This document shows, one piece after another, positions 1 to 8,329 of a stretch of 64,000 nucleotides of DNA. The position numbers were made by a program, and so were the translations under genes. Numbering within the stretch: position 1 is the stretch's first letter; each line of letters begins with the position of its first letter. Where the stretch lies: positions 496,001-560,000 of the forward strand of contig CAWAAT010000001.1 in NCBI GenBank assembly GCA_963780175.1, given 5' to 3'. A model generated the notes under the pieces. The model was given only the letters and a program-made list of their open reading frames with translations. It had not been told where the DNA came from and made no database searches. The stretch comes from Brooklawnia sp963780175 (GTDB lineage: Bacteria > Actinomycetota > Actinomycetes > Propionibacteriales > Propionibacteriaceae).

Positions 1-2084
1 AGCAGGTCAGGGCTGATCTCATCTGCGGACTTCAACATGCCGGGGTAGACCTTGTCCCAGGTCTGCAGTATCGGATCCTCGGTGTCCCAGGCGTAGAGGG
101 TTACGGTGCCGTCGTAGCCGTCCACCACGGCCTTCACAGAGTTGCGCATGTAGTTCACGTCGCGCCGTTCGGTGCCGATCGGCGTCCAACTGCTGCTCGA
201 GTCGCTGGTCGCGGTGGCCAGGTCGACCCGCTGCGAGTTGGGGTAGCTGTTGGAGGTCGTGTAACCGTCGAGGATCCAGGTCACCCGGCCGTCGACGATC
301 GCCGGATAGGGGTCCTTGTCGATGTTCAGCCACGGCGCCACCTTGGCCACTCGCTCTGCGGGCGTCCGGTCGAACAGCATCCGCGACTCCGAGTGGACGC
401 GGCTGCTGAGCAGCAGGTTGATGTCCCCGAACCTGGCAGCGAACAGCGAGCGCACCAGCAGGTTGCCGATCGGCACTCCCCCGGATCCGGTGTAGGTGGT
501 GTAGGTCTCTCCGCCGCCGGACTGGTTACCGCCGGGAGTGTCGAGTTCCACCGGGGCTGAGCCCTCGGCTGCCCCGACGATCGAGTAGGTCATGGTGTTC
601 TCACCGAAATAGACGCGAGGTTCGCTCTGTTCCAGCGCCCCGATCGGCGGGATGTCCCGGACGATCCACTCGGGTTCGCCGCTCGCCTGGCGACGGTTGC
701 CGTAGGCGCCGACCATCGCGTAGCCGTGCGTGTAGACGGTGTGCACGTTGTTCCAGGACTGGTTCTCCGGCGGCAGACCGGCCACCTCGATCTCACGAAC
801 TGCGACGATGGCGTCGGTCTCCTGACCGTCGATGGTGTAGCGGTCCACGTCCAGCACGTCGGGGAACGAGTAGTAGCCGCGGACCTGCTGCAACTGGTCG
901 AAGGTGGGTGCAATGACCTGCGGGTCCATCAGGCGGATGCCGGGCAACACGGAGGCGTCCTCGATGAGCTGACCCGCGCTGACCGTTGTGGTCGCCGCGT
1001 ACTCGGTGATCTCGACATCGGTCAGGGAGTAGGCGTGCTTGGTCGCCTCCATCTGGTTGAGGATGTAGGGCCGTTCACGATCTGGCTCGTTCGGTCGTAC
1101 GTCGAAGCGCTGGACGACGCCCGGGTAGGCGCCCTGCAGGATCAGACTGGATGCCACGGCCAGTGCCACGGCCGAAGTCGGCAGCATCCAGCGACGCAGC
1201 CGGGCGTTCACGAAGAAGATCGCCGCGCACACCAGGCAGATGATGGCCATGATGAGCTTGGCGGTGATGCGGGAGTGGTCGTCGGTGTAGCCGATGCCGG
1301 TGAACAACGCATCGTTGTCGGAGATGGCGAAGCCGTAGCGACCCAGCCACTGGTCGGCGCCGATGGCCAGCAGGATCAGACCCATCAACACCGACATGTG
1401 GGCCTGGGCAGCAGCACTGAACGGGTTGCTCACCTTGATCTCGGGAACCTGCCCGTCAAGCTGGCCGGTCACGCGCAGCGGGGAGGACCGCAACGAGCCG
1501 GTGATGAAGTGCACGGCAGCGGCGACGATCAACGAGATGATCAGCGTCCAGATGATCTGGCTCACGACGAAGCGCCACCAGGGCAGGTCGAAGACGAAGA
1601 ATGCGGCGTCGAGGCCGAAGTACGGGTCGCTGACGCCGAACGCCGTGGCGTTCAGCCAGGCGAGGAACTGGTCGATGCCCACGACAGCACTCGTGCCGGC
1701 CAGGATTCCGAGGGCGAGTGCCGGTACGGCGAAGAACAGTTGGGTACGTCCGTCCATCACCTCCCGGTACCGGTCCAGCGTGCTGGACGAGGAGCTCGCC
1801 TGACCCCTGAGTTCCTTGGGCCGCATCCGGTATGCGACGGCCATGTTGATCCACACGGCGATGGCCATGAACAGACCGAAGACCGCGAACAGGCCGATGG
1901 TGCTCATCAGCCGGACGGTGAACACCTGTGAGGCGTCCACGGAGCGGAACCACAACAGGTCCGTCCAGATGCGGGAGAAGAGCATGAAGCCCACGACAAG
2001 CACAGCGAGCACAGCAATGGTCGGGGCCAAGGCTCCACGCCCCCGCGGTTCGGTCCGGCCACCGGTGTCGGTGATGGTGCTCAT
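1..2084 (-). CDS. UPF0182 family membrane protein (C-terminus cut by window edge)
   Basis: Large membrane protein of the UPF0182 family; no biochemical function is established for it. About 694 residues are visible and the C-terminus runs off the window. The N-terminal third holds several hydrophobic membrane segments (for example around residues 20-45, 60-80 and 105-130). The rest is a long extracytoplasmic region with family-typical stretches such as ERPYILNQMEATKHAYSL and VAPWLNIDKDPYPAIVDGR. The ATG start lies inside the stop of the upstream gene (ATGA overlap), so it is translationally coupled to the PPA1309-family gene and the PDZ protease gene. This trio is conserved across actinobacteria. 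No frameshift was found at the places I checked. Confidence 0.93.
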   Translation of the reverse strand, partial: MSTITDTGGRTEPRGRGALAPTIAVLAVLVVGFMLFSRIWTDLLWFRSVDASQVFTVRLMSTIGLFAVFGLFMAIAVWINMAVAYRMRPKELRGQASSSSSTLDRYREVMDGRTQLFFAVPALALGILAGTSAVVGIDQFLAWLNATAFGVSDPYFGLDAAFFVFDLPWWRFVVSQIIWTLIISLIVAAAVHFITGSLRSSPLRVTGQLDGQVPEIKVSNPFSAAAQAHMSVLMGLILLAIGADQWLGRYGFAISDNDALFTGIGYTDDHSRITAKLIMAIICLVCAAIFFVNARLRRWMLPTSAVALAVASSLILQGAYPGVVQRFDVRPNEPDRERPYILNQMEATKHAYSLTDVEITEYAATTTVSAGQLIEDASVLPGIRLMDPQVIAPTFDQLQQVRGYYSFPDVLDVDRYTIDGQETDAIVAVREIEVAGLPPENQSWNNVHTVYTHGYAMVGAYGNRRQASGEPEWIVRDIPPIGALEQSEPRVYFGENTMTYSIVGAAEGSAPVELDTPGGNQSGGGETYTTYTGSGGVPIGNLLVRSLFAARFGDINLLLSSRVHSESRMLFDRTPAERVAKVAPWLNIDKDPYPAIVDGRVTWILDGYTTSNSYPNSQRVDLATATSDSSSSWTPIGTERRDVNYMRNSVKAVVDGYDGTVTLYAWDTEDPILQTWDKVYPGMLKSADEISPDL

Positions 2085-2629
2085 GAGATCCCTTCGTTGT
2101 CGTGCAGCGTCCACGCCACGGCTTGGGTGAGGGCAGGCACCATGTCCTGGCCCACCAACAGGTCTTCCGGATTTGAGGCCAGCCGGACCACGCAGTGCGT
2201 GAGCGGGCCTTCCGCAGAACGCAGCGCCCCGGCCACCACGCGCACATCGCAGCGCTGCGGGTGATGTGCCACGTACTCGGCTGCCAGTTGCGGGTCATCG
2301 GGTAGGTCGGTCTCGAGGTCAGCGGGCAGGAAGCTCCGCTCGGTGGCGAGCGCGCAGCCGACCACCGTCGGTGGCCAGGTGATCTGGCTCAACGCCGTCA
2401 GGAGATCAGTGCCGGGCCGGAAATCATCCTGCTCAACTGAGGACAGGGCGTCCGGACTGGTGATGGTCAAGGATTCGGCCAGGCTCGGCTCAGCGGCGAC
2501 CAGTTCTGCGGTCGGCGCGAGGGCGAACAGCCGCGCCGTCTGGTCCCAGCCGGATCGGCCAACGAAGCGTTCGATCTCCACGAGGCTCGCCAGAAGGGCC
2601 TCGGCGGAAGGGGTGGTCTGGTTCAGCAT
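2081..2629 (-). CDS. PPA1309 family protein
   Basis: A 182-residue soluble protein of a conserved actinobacterial family of unknown function, first catalogued in Cutibacterium. It has no signal peptide or membrane segment. I recognise it from its opening (a helical segment with EIERFVGRSGWDQTARLFAL), its length and its fixed position between the PDZ/Lon-like protease and UPF0182 genes. It overlaps both neighbours by a few bases, so the three genes are probably one operon. The ATG at 2629 lies inside the end of the protease gene. Function cannot be deduced. Confidence 0.88.
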   Translation of the reverse strand: MLNQTTPSAEALLASLVEIERFVGRSGWDQTARLFALAPTAELVAAEPSLAESLTITSPDALSSVEQDDFRPGTDLLTALSQITWPPTVVGCALATERSFLPADLETDLPDDPQLAAEYVAHHPQRCDVRVVAGALRSAEGPLTHCVVRLASNPEDLLVGQDMVPALTQAVAWTLHDNEGIS

Positions 2630-3666
2630 CGGGGCACCTGTCCGGCGGTCGAAGGGTCCTTGAGAAGTTCAAGGCTGGTGATGGCCTCACCCAGAGTCGT
2701 AGTTTTGACAATGCTCATCGAGGTGCGAAATCCCTCGATGTCGGCGCAGTTGCTGGCAGGCACGAGCATGGTATCGGCCCCCGATCGCTCGGCGCTGCGC
2801 ACCTTCTGTCGCAGGGCACCGATGCTGCCCACCTCACCGGAGGCGGAGATGACGCCGGTGGCCGCGAGGTTACGACCCTCGACCAGCGAGCCCGGCGTCA
2901 GTTGGTCATACAAGGCAAGGGCGAATGCCAGACCGCCTGAAGGTCCCACCACATCGTTGTCCAGATCGAACTCGACGTTGACTGAGTGCTGGTAGCTGTT
3001 GGCCACATCCAGTCCCAGTTTGGCGACCTTGGGGTCGTCCTGCGACGCGACGGTGGTGATCGAAACCTCCATCTGCCGGTTCTGCCGGATCAACCCCAAC
3101 CGGACGACGGTGCCCGGCTCGACCTGTTCGAGGACGGTCAGCACCTCGGCACGTCGCGAGACCACGGAGCCGTTGACCGAGGAGACCAGATCGCCGATCT
3201 CGACCTTGCCGTACGCGGGTCCCGAACTGGACACCTGGGTGACCAGCGGCAGAGGCGTCACCGGGATTCCGGCCTCCACCAGCGCGGCCACGACTGCGTC
3301 CCGCTGAGAGGTCACCATCTGCTGGTCGTCGTTGGCCTGCTGCTGGGTGCTCGGGCGCCCGATCGGGTAGACCACCTCGCGCGGCAGCACCGTCTGGGTG
3401 GGCAGCACGTAGGCCAGGAATGCCTGCGGAAGGCTCATGTGGGCGTCCTGGCTGGTCACCGCCACAGTCGTCAACTGGAGTTGACCCGTGGTGGGATAGG
3501 TGGACGCACCGCTTATCCTCAGCACCGGCGCCTGGGCGGTACCCAACAGATTGATGGCTTCTCCCGGAGTCCAACTCACGAACGGCACCGGGATGAACGA
3601 GATCATCCCAATGAGCGCGACAAACAGAGCCGTGGACACCGTTGCCGTCCAGCCCTGCTTGGTCAT
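2623..3666 (-). CDS. PDZ domain-containing Lon-like secreted protease
   Basis: Membrane-anchored serine protease of the YlbL type, 347 residues. An N-terminal transmembrane helix (about residues 8-30) is followed by an extracellular part with a PDZ domain (about 140-205). The C-terminal Lon (S16) proteolytic domain has the expected dyad: Ser243 in GPSGGLAFAL and Lys288 in GALRQKV. No AAA+ domain is present, as is normal for this family. It is first in the operon with the PPA1309 and UPF0182 genes and is divergent from the zincin-like gene. The start is uncertain: GTG, TTG and ATG occur consecutively in frame, and I chose the ATG that leaves a normal membrane anchor. Confidence 0.92.
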   Translation of the reverse strand: MTKQGWTATVSTALFVALIGMISFIPVPFVSWTPGEAINLLGTAQAPVLRISGASTYPTTGQLQLTTVAVTSQDAHMSLPQAFLAYVLPTQTVLPREVVYPIGRPSTQQQANDDQQMVTSQRDAVVAALVEAGIPVTPLPLVTQVSSSGPAYGKVEIGDLVSSVNGSVVSRRAEVLTVLEQVEPGTVVRLGLIRQNRQMEVSITTVASQDDPKVAKLGLDVANSYQHSVNVEFDLDNDVVGPSGGLAFALALYDQLTPGSLVEGRNLAATGVISASGEVGSIGALRQKVRSAERSGADTMLVPASNCADIEGFRTSMSIVKTTTLGEAITSLELLKDPSTAGQVPRC

Positions 3667-3793
3667 CAACACACCCCACAACCGCGTTCCGTTCTCGTTG
3701 CCCACCCTACCGGTAGTCCGCAACCGCCCACGCGCCCAGTTGCCCGCTGCGGAACAATGGAGACACACAACTCTGACGAAGTAGCGGTGAGCG

Positions 3794-5182
3794 ATGAACG
3801 ACGAATCCACTGGTAACGGCCCTACCCCGGGGCCCGAGGATCCACTGGCCCAGTGGTTGTCCCAGTTCGGTGGTGGCAGCGGCGGCCAGTTCGATCTGCA
3901 GCGCCTGCTCGCCCAGGCCCAGCAGGCGATGGCCGCGATGGCGGGCCGAACCGATGCCTCGGGCATCGACTGGGCGCAGACCACCTCGGCGGCCCGCCAC
4001 GTGGTGGCCGCCCTGGGGCCCGACCCGGTACCCAGCACCACCGACCAACGGCGGGTGGCGGAGGCGGATCGGCTGGCCTCACTCTGGCTCGACGACCACG
4101 TGGGATTTGAGCAACTGACCCATCAGCCATCGGCGTGGAGCCGGGCCGAGTGGGTCGAGCGGACGACTGCATCCTTGCGCACGGTGGCCGAACCGATCGC
4201 CACCCGGATCGCCGATGCGCTGGCGACCTCCTTCAGTCAGCAGTTCCGGGCCCCTGAAGGCGTCCCGGCCGAACTCGGGCAGTTCGGCGCGATGTTGACT
4301 CCCATGCTGCGCGCCTCTGCCGGGTCGATGTACGCCATGCAGTTGGCGCGCACCATCGGGCGCCTGGCCGGCGAGGTGCTGTCGGGCGGCGAACTGGGGG
4401 TGCACCTGCTCCCGGAACCCCGAGTCGTGTTGCTGCCCACCAACGTGACCCAGTTCGGGGAGGGTCTGGGGGTGAGCGACGATGACCTTCGCCTGTACCT
4501 GACGCTGCGCGAGGACGCGCGCCAGCGTCTGTTCGCGCACGTCAGTTGGCTCGGCCCGCACGTCATGTCGTTGCTGGAGCAGTACGCCAGACAGATCACC
4601 ATCGATGTAGGTGCCCTGACCGAGACGTTCGACGTCGGGGACCTGGAATCGCTCACGGCCGATCGGCTCGCCGAGATGAGCGAACAACTGCAGGGCCGGC
4701 TCTTCTCCCCCACCCAGACGCCCGAACAGGTCGAGATCCTCTCGCGACTGGAGACCATCCTGGCGCTGGTGGAGGGCTGGGTGGACGAGGTGACCACCAG
4801 CACCGCAACGACCTGGATGCCGCACGCCGCGGCGCTGCTCGACGAGGCCGTGCGGCGGCGTCGGGCGACCACCAACCCCAGCCAACAACTCTTTGCCACC
4901 CTGGTCGGCCTCGAGCTTCGGCCCCGGAGGGTGCGGGAAGCCGCCACGCTCTGGGCGGGAATCACCAAGGACCGCGGTGTCGCGGCAAGGGACGCCATCT
5001 GGTCGCACCCCGACCTGATGCCGACCGCCGAAGACCTGGATGACCCCCTGAGAATGCTGGCCTCGGCCCAGGACCCCACCGAGATCGACGAGTTGGATCG
5101 GGCGCTTTCGCAACTGCTGGATCAGGCCGAGCGCGAGCGCCGCGAGGAGTCCGGCGGACCCGACGACCAGTCGCCCGCCTGA
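3794..5182 (+). CDS. zincin-like putative metalloprotease (DUF2342 / zinicin family)
   Basis: 462-residue soluble protein of the actinobacterial DUF2342 family, called a zinc-dependent metalloprotease or putative hydrolase by homology. The Gln-rich N-terminus is followed by the family core: HVSWLGPHVMSLLEQYARQI near residue 250, LVEGWVDEVT near 325, and a C-terminal segment with RRRATTNPSQQLFATLVGLE and AIWSHPDLMPTAEDLDDP. The family zinc site is not a clean HExxH, so catalysis is inferred from the family and not seen. It is divergent from the PDZ protease gene (127-bp gap), the arrangement found in many actinobacteria. The ribosome binding site is weak; the ATG at 3794 fits the family start. 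Confidence 0.88.
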   Translation: MNDESTGNGPTPGPEDPLAQWLSQFGGGSGGQFDLQRLLAQAQQAMAAMAGRTDASGIDWAQTTSAARHVVAALGPDPVPSTTDQRRVAEADRLASLWLDDHVGFEQLTHQPSAWSRAEWVERTTASLRTVAEPIATRIADALATSFSQQFRAPEGVPAELGQFGAMLTPMLRASAGSMYAMQLARTIGRLAGEVLSGGELGVHLLPEPRVVLLPTNVTQFGEGLGVSDDDLRLYLTLREDARQRLFAHVSWLGPHVMSLLEQYARQITIDVGALTETFDVGDLESLTADRLAEMSEQLQGRLFSPTQTPEQVEILSRLETILALVEGWVDEVTTSTATTWMPHAAALLDEAVRRRRATTNPSQQLFATLVGLELRPRRVREAATLWAGITKDRGVAARDAIWSHPDLMPTAEDLDDPLRMLASAQDPTEIDELDRALSQLLDQAERERREESGGPDDQSPA

Positions 5183-5187
5183 TCCCG

Positions 5188-5826
5188 TCACTCGCAGGGT
5201 AGGTCTTGGGAGTCCACGTCGTCGGGGTAGGTGGGTTCTGTCGATCCACGTGCGGCTGACCAGCCCTGCAGGTATCCCTCGGCCCGGTCAGCCAGCGGGT
5301 AGGCGGCCAGCAGCGCGCGGAATTCTGTTCCATGGCCCGGCTCGACCAGGTGGACCAGTTCGTGGGCGAGCACGTAGTCGAGCACCCAGTCAGGCATCCG
5401 CTGCAGGCGATCGCTCACCCGGATGGCGCCGGTGTCGGTGCTGCAGGACGCCCAACGCTTGTTCATGGTCGTCACCCACCGCACCGACGAGGGCCGCAGT
5501 TGTCGGCCGGCCGCCTCGTCGAGGTGACGGGTCGCGATCTCCAGTGCTCGGCGAGCCAACTCGGCATCGGAACCCGCTGGCCGCGACCGCCGAGCACCGA
5601 GCCTGTTGACCATTCTGTCCACCCACTGCTGCTCCTCGCGCGCAGACAGGTGCTCGGGCAAGAGGACGACGATCTGGTCGGACTCAAGGCGAGCGGACAC
5701 CGTCCGGTGACGTCGAGCGCTGCGTCGCACCTGCACGCCACTGATGCCGGAAGGCAGCGGTGGGCGGCGCAGTTCGGTCGTGGGGAGCTGCTCGAGGGCT
5801 GGGCGCTGTGACCGCTGACCTGGCAT
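5188..5826 (-). CDS. YgjP/M48-type metallopeptidase (DUF45, SprT-like)
   Basis: 212-residue predicted zinc metallopeptidase. The active-site motif HELVH (His155, Glu156, His159) is followed by His165 in EPGHGTEF, the layout of the YgjP / WLM / DUF45 group. The upstream strand NKRWASCSTDTGAIRVS is also typical. No signal peptide, so probably cytoplasmic; the substrate is unknown. The reading frame is open well upstream, but GGAGG lies a few bases before the ATG at 5826, which fixes this start. Tail-to-tail with the zincin gene (5-bp gap). Confidence 0.88.
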   Translation of the reverse strand: MPGQRSQRPALEQLPTTELRRPPLPSGISGVQVRRSARRHRTVSARLESDQIVVLLPEHLSAREEQQWVDRMVNRLGARRSRPAGSDAELARRALEIATRHLDEAAGRQLRPSSVRWVTTMNKRWASCSTDTGAIRVSDRLQRMPDWVLDYVLAHELVHLVEPGHGTEFRALLAAYPLADRAEGYLQGWSAARGSTEPTYPDDVDSQDLPCE

Positions 5827-6141
5827 CCGGCCTCCTTCGGGTCGCATTCTAAGTGGGTCACGGCGCCTTGACTCCTCAGGGTCCGCCCCGCTAGTTTCTC
5901 CACCAGAGCCCTCGGAAGGCCAGACGCACGCAGGGGAAGGCGAGCGATCCGATGATCCGAGGGCTTCCTCATCGTCCGGCTGCTGTTCGGCGCTCTCGGC
6001 CGCAGGGACTCCGAGTTCAGCCCATCCCATGGATGACGGGCTGTGATGCCTTCGACATGCGACTACAATCACCGCACAACGGCTGGAATCCGTCACCCGG
6101 TGCCGGCTGTGAGCAACCTGGCCCATGACAAGGAGAAGACT
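5827..6141. other. 315-bp intergenic region
   Basis: Region between the divergent M48-type and DUF5679 genes. The metallopeptidase frame stays open across it, but I see no ribosome binding site or conserved protein there. It probably carries the promoters of both genes. Confidence 0.6.
6042..6069 (+). promoter_or_regulatory. candidate promoter for the DUF5679 gene
   Basis: TGTGAT at 6042-6047 and TACAAT at 6064-6069, separated by 16 bp. The -10 hexamer is good and the -35 is poor. It lies about 70 bp before the GTG start. Weak evidence from hexamers only. Confidence 0.3.
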
Positions 6142-6303
6142 GTGGCTGAGGAAACCTACGAAGGCGAGTTCTACTGCGTCAAGTGCAAGGAGAAGCGGCA
6201 GGCCAAAGGCAACGTCGTGGTCAACGACAAGGGCACCAAGATGGCCAAGGGCAAGTGCCCGGTGTGCAGCACCAACCTCAACCGCATCCTGGGCAGGGCC
6301 TGA
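6142..6303 (+). CDS. DUF5679 small zinc-ribbon-like protein
   Basis: 53-residue protein with two CxxC knuckles (YCVKCKEK and CPVCSTNLNRI), as expected for DUF5679, a small actinobacterial zinc-ribbon family of unknown function. Lysine-rich, so it may bind nucleic acid or a ribosomal component (inference). The GTG at 6142 is preceded by AAGGAG at 7-bp spacing. The open frame extends further upstream, but the extension has no family match or ribosome binding site. A strong hairpin follows the stop, so it is probably a single-gene transcript. Confidence 0.85.
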   Translation: MAEETYEGEFYCVKCKEKRQAKGNVVVNDKGTKMAKGKCPVCSTNLNRILGRA

Positions 6304-6316
6304 CCTCTGCGTCCCG

Positions 6317-6350
6317 ACGGGGTGGACAGCCGCGAGGCTGCCCGCCCCGT
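6317..6350 (+). terminator. intrinsic terminator after the DUF5679 gene
   Basis: Inverted repeat with arms ACGGGGTGGACAGCC and GGCTGCCCGCCCCGT, pairing almost fully with G-U pairs around a short GCGA loop and followed by TTCCTT. It lies between convergent genes and may act on both strands. Confidence 0.75.
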
Positions 6351-6378
6351 TTCCTTGCCCTCGAGGGTGTCGAAGGTG

Positions 6379-8199
6379 TCACCCGCGGACGTGCTCTGCG
6401 ATCAGGGCCAGCACATCGTCCCCGTGGCGATCTGCTTTGGCCGAACCGATTCCGGCGATGCGTAGCAATCCAGGCCGGTCGCCAGGCCGCTGCTCGGCCA
6501 GAGCCCGCAGGGTGGCATCGGTGAAGATGACGAAGGCAGGCATCGCTTGAGTCTGGGCGACTCCCCAACGCCAACTACGCAACTTCTCGAACAACTCCTC
6601 GTCGAACGAGGCTGGACACCCCTGGTGGCGCCCCAGTTTGATGTCGGCCGTCTCGCTCATGGCCTGACCGCAGACGTGGCAGTTGGGTAACGCGCGAGGC
6701 CTGCGGGCGGTCCGCTGTCGCGGGGCACGTGAAGGTGTCGTTTCGGCCTCCACCAACCCCGCACTTCGCAAATACCGAGATGGTTCACGACTGCCTCGCC
6801 CTGATGCTCCCTGTGTGGCCCAGGACAACCGCAACCAGGTGCGTGCCCTGGTGAACGCCACGTACAGCAGGCGACGCTCTTCGGCCTGAGCCGACGGTGT
6901 GCCCGCCAGCACGAACGGCATCAGGTTCTCCGAGAGCCCCACCACGGCCACCGACTCCCACTCCAAACCCTTGGCTGAGTGCATAGTGGACAAGGTGACC
7001 GCCTCGCTGTTTGGGTCAAGGGGTACCGGGGGCCGACCTGCCGACCTGGCCTCCGGGTCACGGATCGTGAAGGGGACGCCGGCGGCGGACAGCTCGTCCT
7101 GCAACACCTGGGACTGGGCGTTGATGCGATACAGCACCGCGAGCTGGCTCCATCCCTGGCCAGCATCGTGTTGGCCGGTCAACCATGTGGCCACATCACG
7201 GGCCTCGCTCTGCTCGTCGGATGCCGGCGCCACCAGCACCGCAGGTCCCGCGGACCGGGTGGCTCGCAGCCGGGCACCGCGTCCCACCAAGGCGTTGGCC
7301 GCTTCGATCACCTGTGGAGTCGAGCGGTAGTTGATTTCCAGGGTGAGGGTGCGGGCCCCCGGGTGGTCGTCGCAGAAGTTGGTCAAGTAGCTCGGTTTGG
7401 CCCCGGCGAACGTGTGAATGGCCTGATTGACGTCACCGACGACACACAGGTCAGGGTTGTCGGCAACCCACAGATCGAGCAGCGTGCGCTGCACCGGGCT
7501 GACGTCCTGATACTCGTCCACGGTGAAGTGACGGTACTGATCCCTGACTTTTTCAGCCACCTCGGGGTGTTCGTGCAACAGGGCGATAGCACACAGCAGG
7601 ATGTCGTCGAAGTCGATGACCTCCCGACGCCTCTTTACCTGCTCATATCTCTGCAGGACGTCGGCCACCCGCTCGGGGTCGAGCCCATTGACAGATCGTC
7701 CCGCGCGTCCGGCCAGTTCGGCGTACCGGTCGGGCGCGATGTTCGAGACCTTGGTCCAGCTGATCTCACCGGCAAGCTCCCGCAACAAGGGGGTCTCGAT
7801 GCTCGCCCCGATACCGCGCGCCGCCTCAGCGATCAACCCGTACGTGCTGCTCGTGACCTGGGGAATCTCGGACCCGTTCACCGTTGGCCAGAAGTACGTG
7901 ATCTGGCGCAGCGCCGCCGAGTGGAAGGTTCGTGCCTGGACGCGAGGCACCCCTAGACCCTGGAGCCGATGTCGCAGTTCGCCCGCCGCCTTGTTGGTGA
8001 AGGTGACCGCCAGGGTTCGGCTCGGATCGATCTGTCCGGTGAACGCACCGTAGGCGATGCGGTGAGTGATCGCGCGGGTCTTGCCTGTCCCGGCCCCCGC
8101 GAGCACGACCACGGGCGCACCGAAACTCGTGGCCACGGCGCGCTGTTCGGTGTTCAGCGCCTCGAGCACTTCGGCGGCCCGTGATCGGTCGGTCTTCAC
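6379..8199 (-). CDS. uvrD2: ATP-dependent DNA helicase UvrD2 (SF1A, HRDC domain)
   Basis: 606-residue superfamily 1 helicase that unwinds DNA 3' to 5' in repair. Visible motifs: Walker A AGAGTGKT, motif II VDEYQDVSP, GDVNQAIHTFAGA, STMHSAKGLEWE and VAFTRAR. The C-terminus has a cysteine motif (CHVCG) and an HRDC domain (about the last 75 residues), the combination that defines UvrD2 rather than UvrD1. It is somewhat shorter than the mycobacterial protein of about 700 residues. Two GTG starts are possible, 8241 and 8199; I chose 8199 because it leaves the usual short leader before the first helicase motif. Neither has a good ribosome binding site. Divergent from recC. Confidence 0.9.
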   Translation of the reverse strand: MKTDRSRAAEVLEALNTEQRAVATSFGAPVVVLAGAGTGKTRAITHRIAYGAFTGQIDPSRTLAVTFTNKAAGELRHRLQGLGVPRVQARTFHSAALRQITYFWPTVNGSEIPQVTSSTYGLIAEAARGIGASIETPLLRELAGEISWTKVSNIAPDRYAELAGRAGRSVNGLDPERVADVLQRYEQVKRRREVIDFDDILLCAIALLHEHPEVAEKVRDQYRHFTVDEYQDVSPVQRTLLDLWVADNPDLCVVGDVNQAIHTFAGAKPSYLTNFCDDHPGARTLTLEINYRSTPQVIEAANALVGRGARLRATRSAGPAVLVAPASDEQSEARDVATWLTGQHDAGQGWSQLAVLYRINAQSQVLQDELSAAGVPFTIRDPEARSAGRPPVPLDPNSEAVTLSTMHSAKGLEWESVAVVGLSENLMPFVLAGTPSAQAEERRLLYVAFTRARTWLRLSWATQGASGRGSREPSRYLRSAGLVEAETTPSRAPRQRTARRPRALPNCHVCGQAMSETADIKLGRHQGCPASFDEELFEKLRSWRWGVAQTQAMPAFVIFTDATLRALAEQRPGDRPGLLRIAGIGSAKADRHGDDVLALIAEHVRG

Positions 8200-8329
8200 G
8201 TTGACACACTGTAGATGGCCCCACCGACGTTCCCGCCCCACCTCGCAGCAGTTCTGTCACCGCCGGGTCCTATGGTGGATCACGTCACACATCTGCCCCA
8301 CCCCCGATCCTTGGACCAGAGGACCCTTG

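Noticed and set aside
2986..3816. Long frame antisense to the PDZ protease
   Set aside because: A mirror frame caused by high GC at third codon positions; no homology. The same holds for the many long antisense frames over recB, gdh, secA and the dehydrogenase genes.
6043..6141. Longer N-terminus for the DUF5679 protein
   Set aside because: The extra residues are not family-like; the GTG at 6142 has a well-spaced AAGGAG.
8066..8329. N-terminal extension of RecC
   Set aside because: It overlaps the uvrD2 start on the other strand and lacks homology; a ribosome binding site precedes the ATG at 8330.
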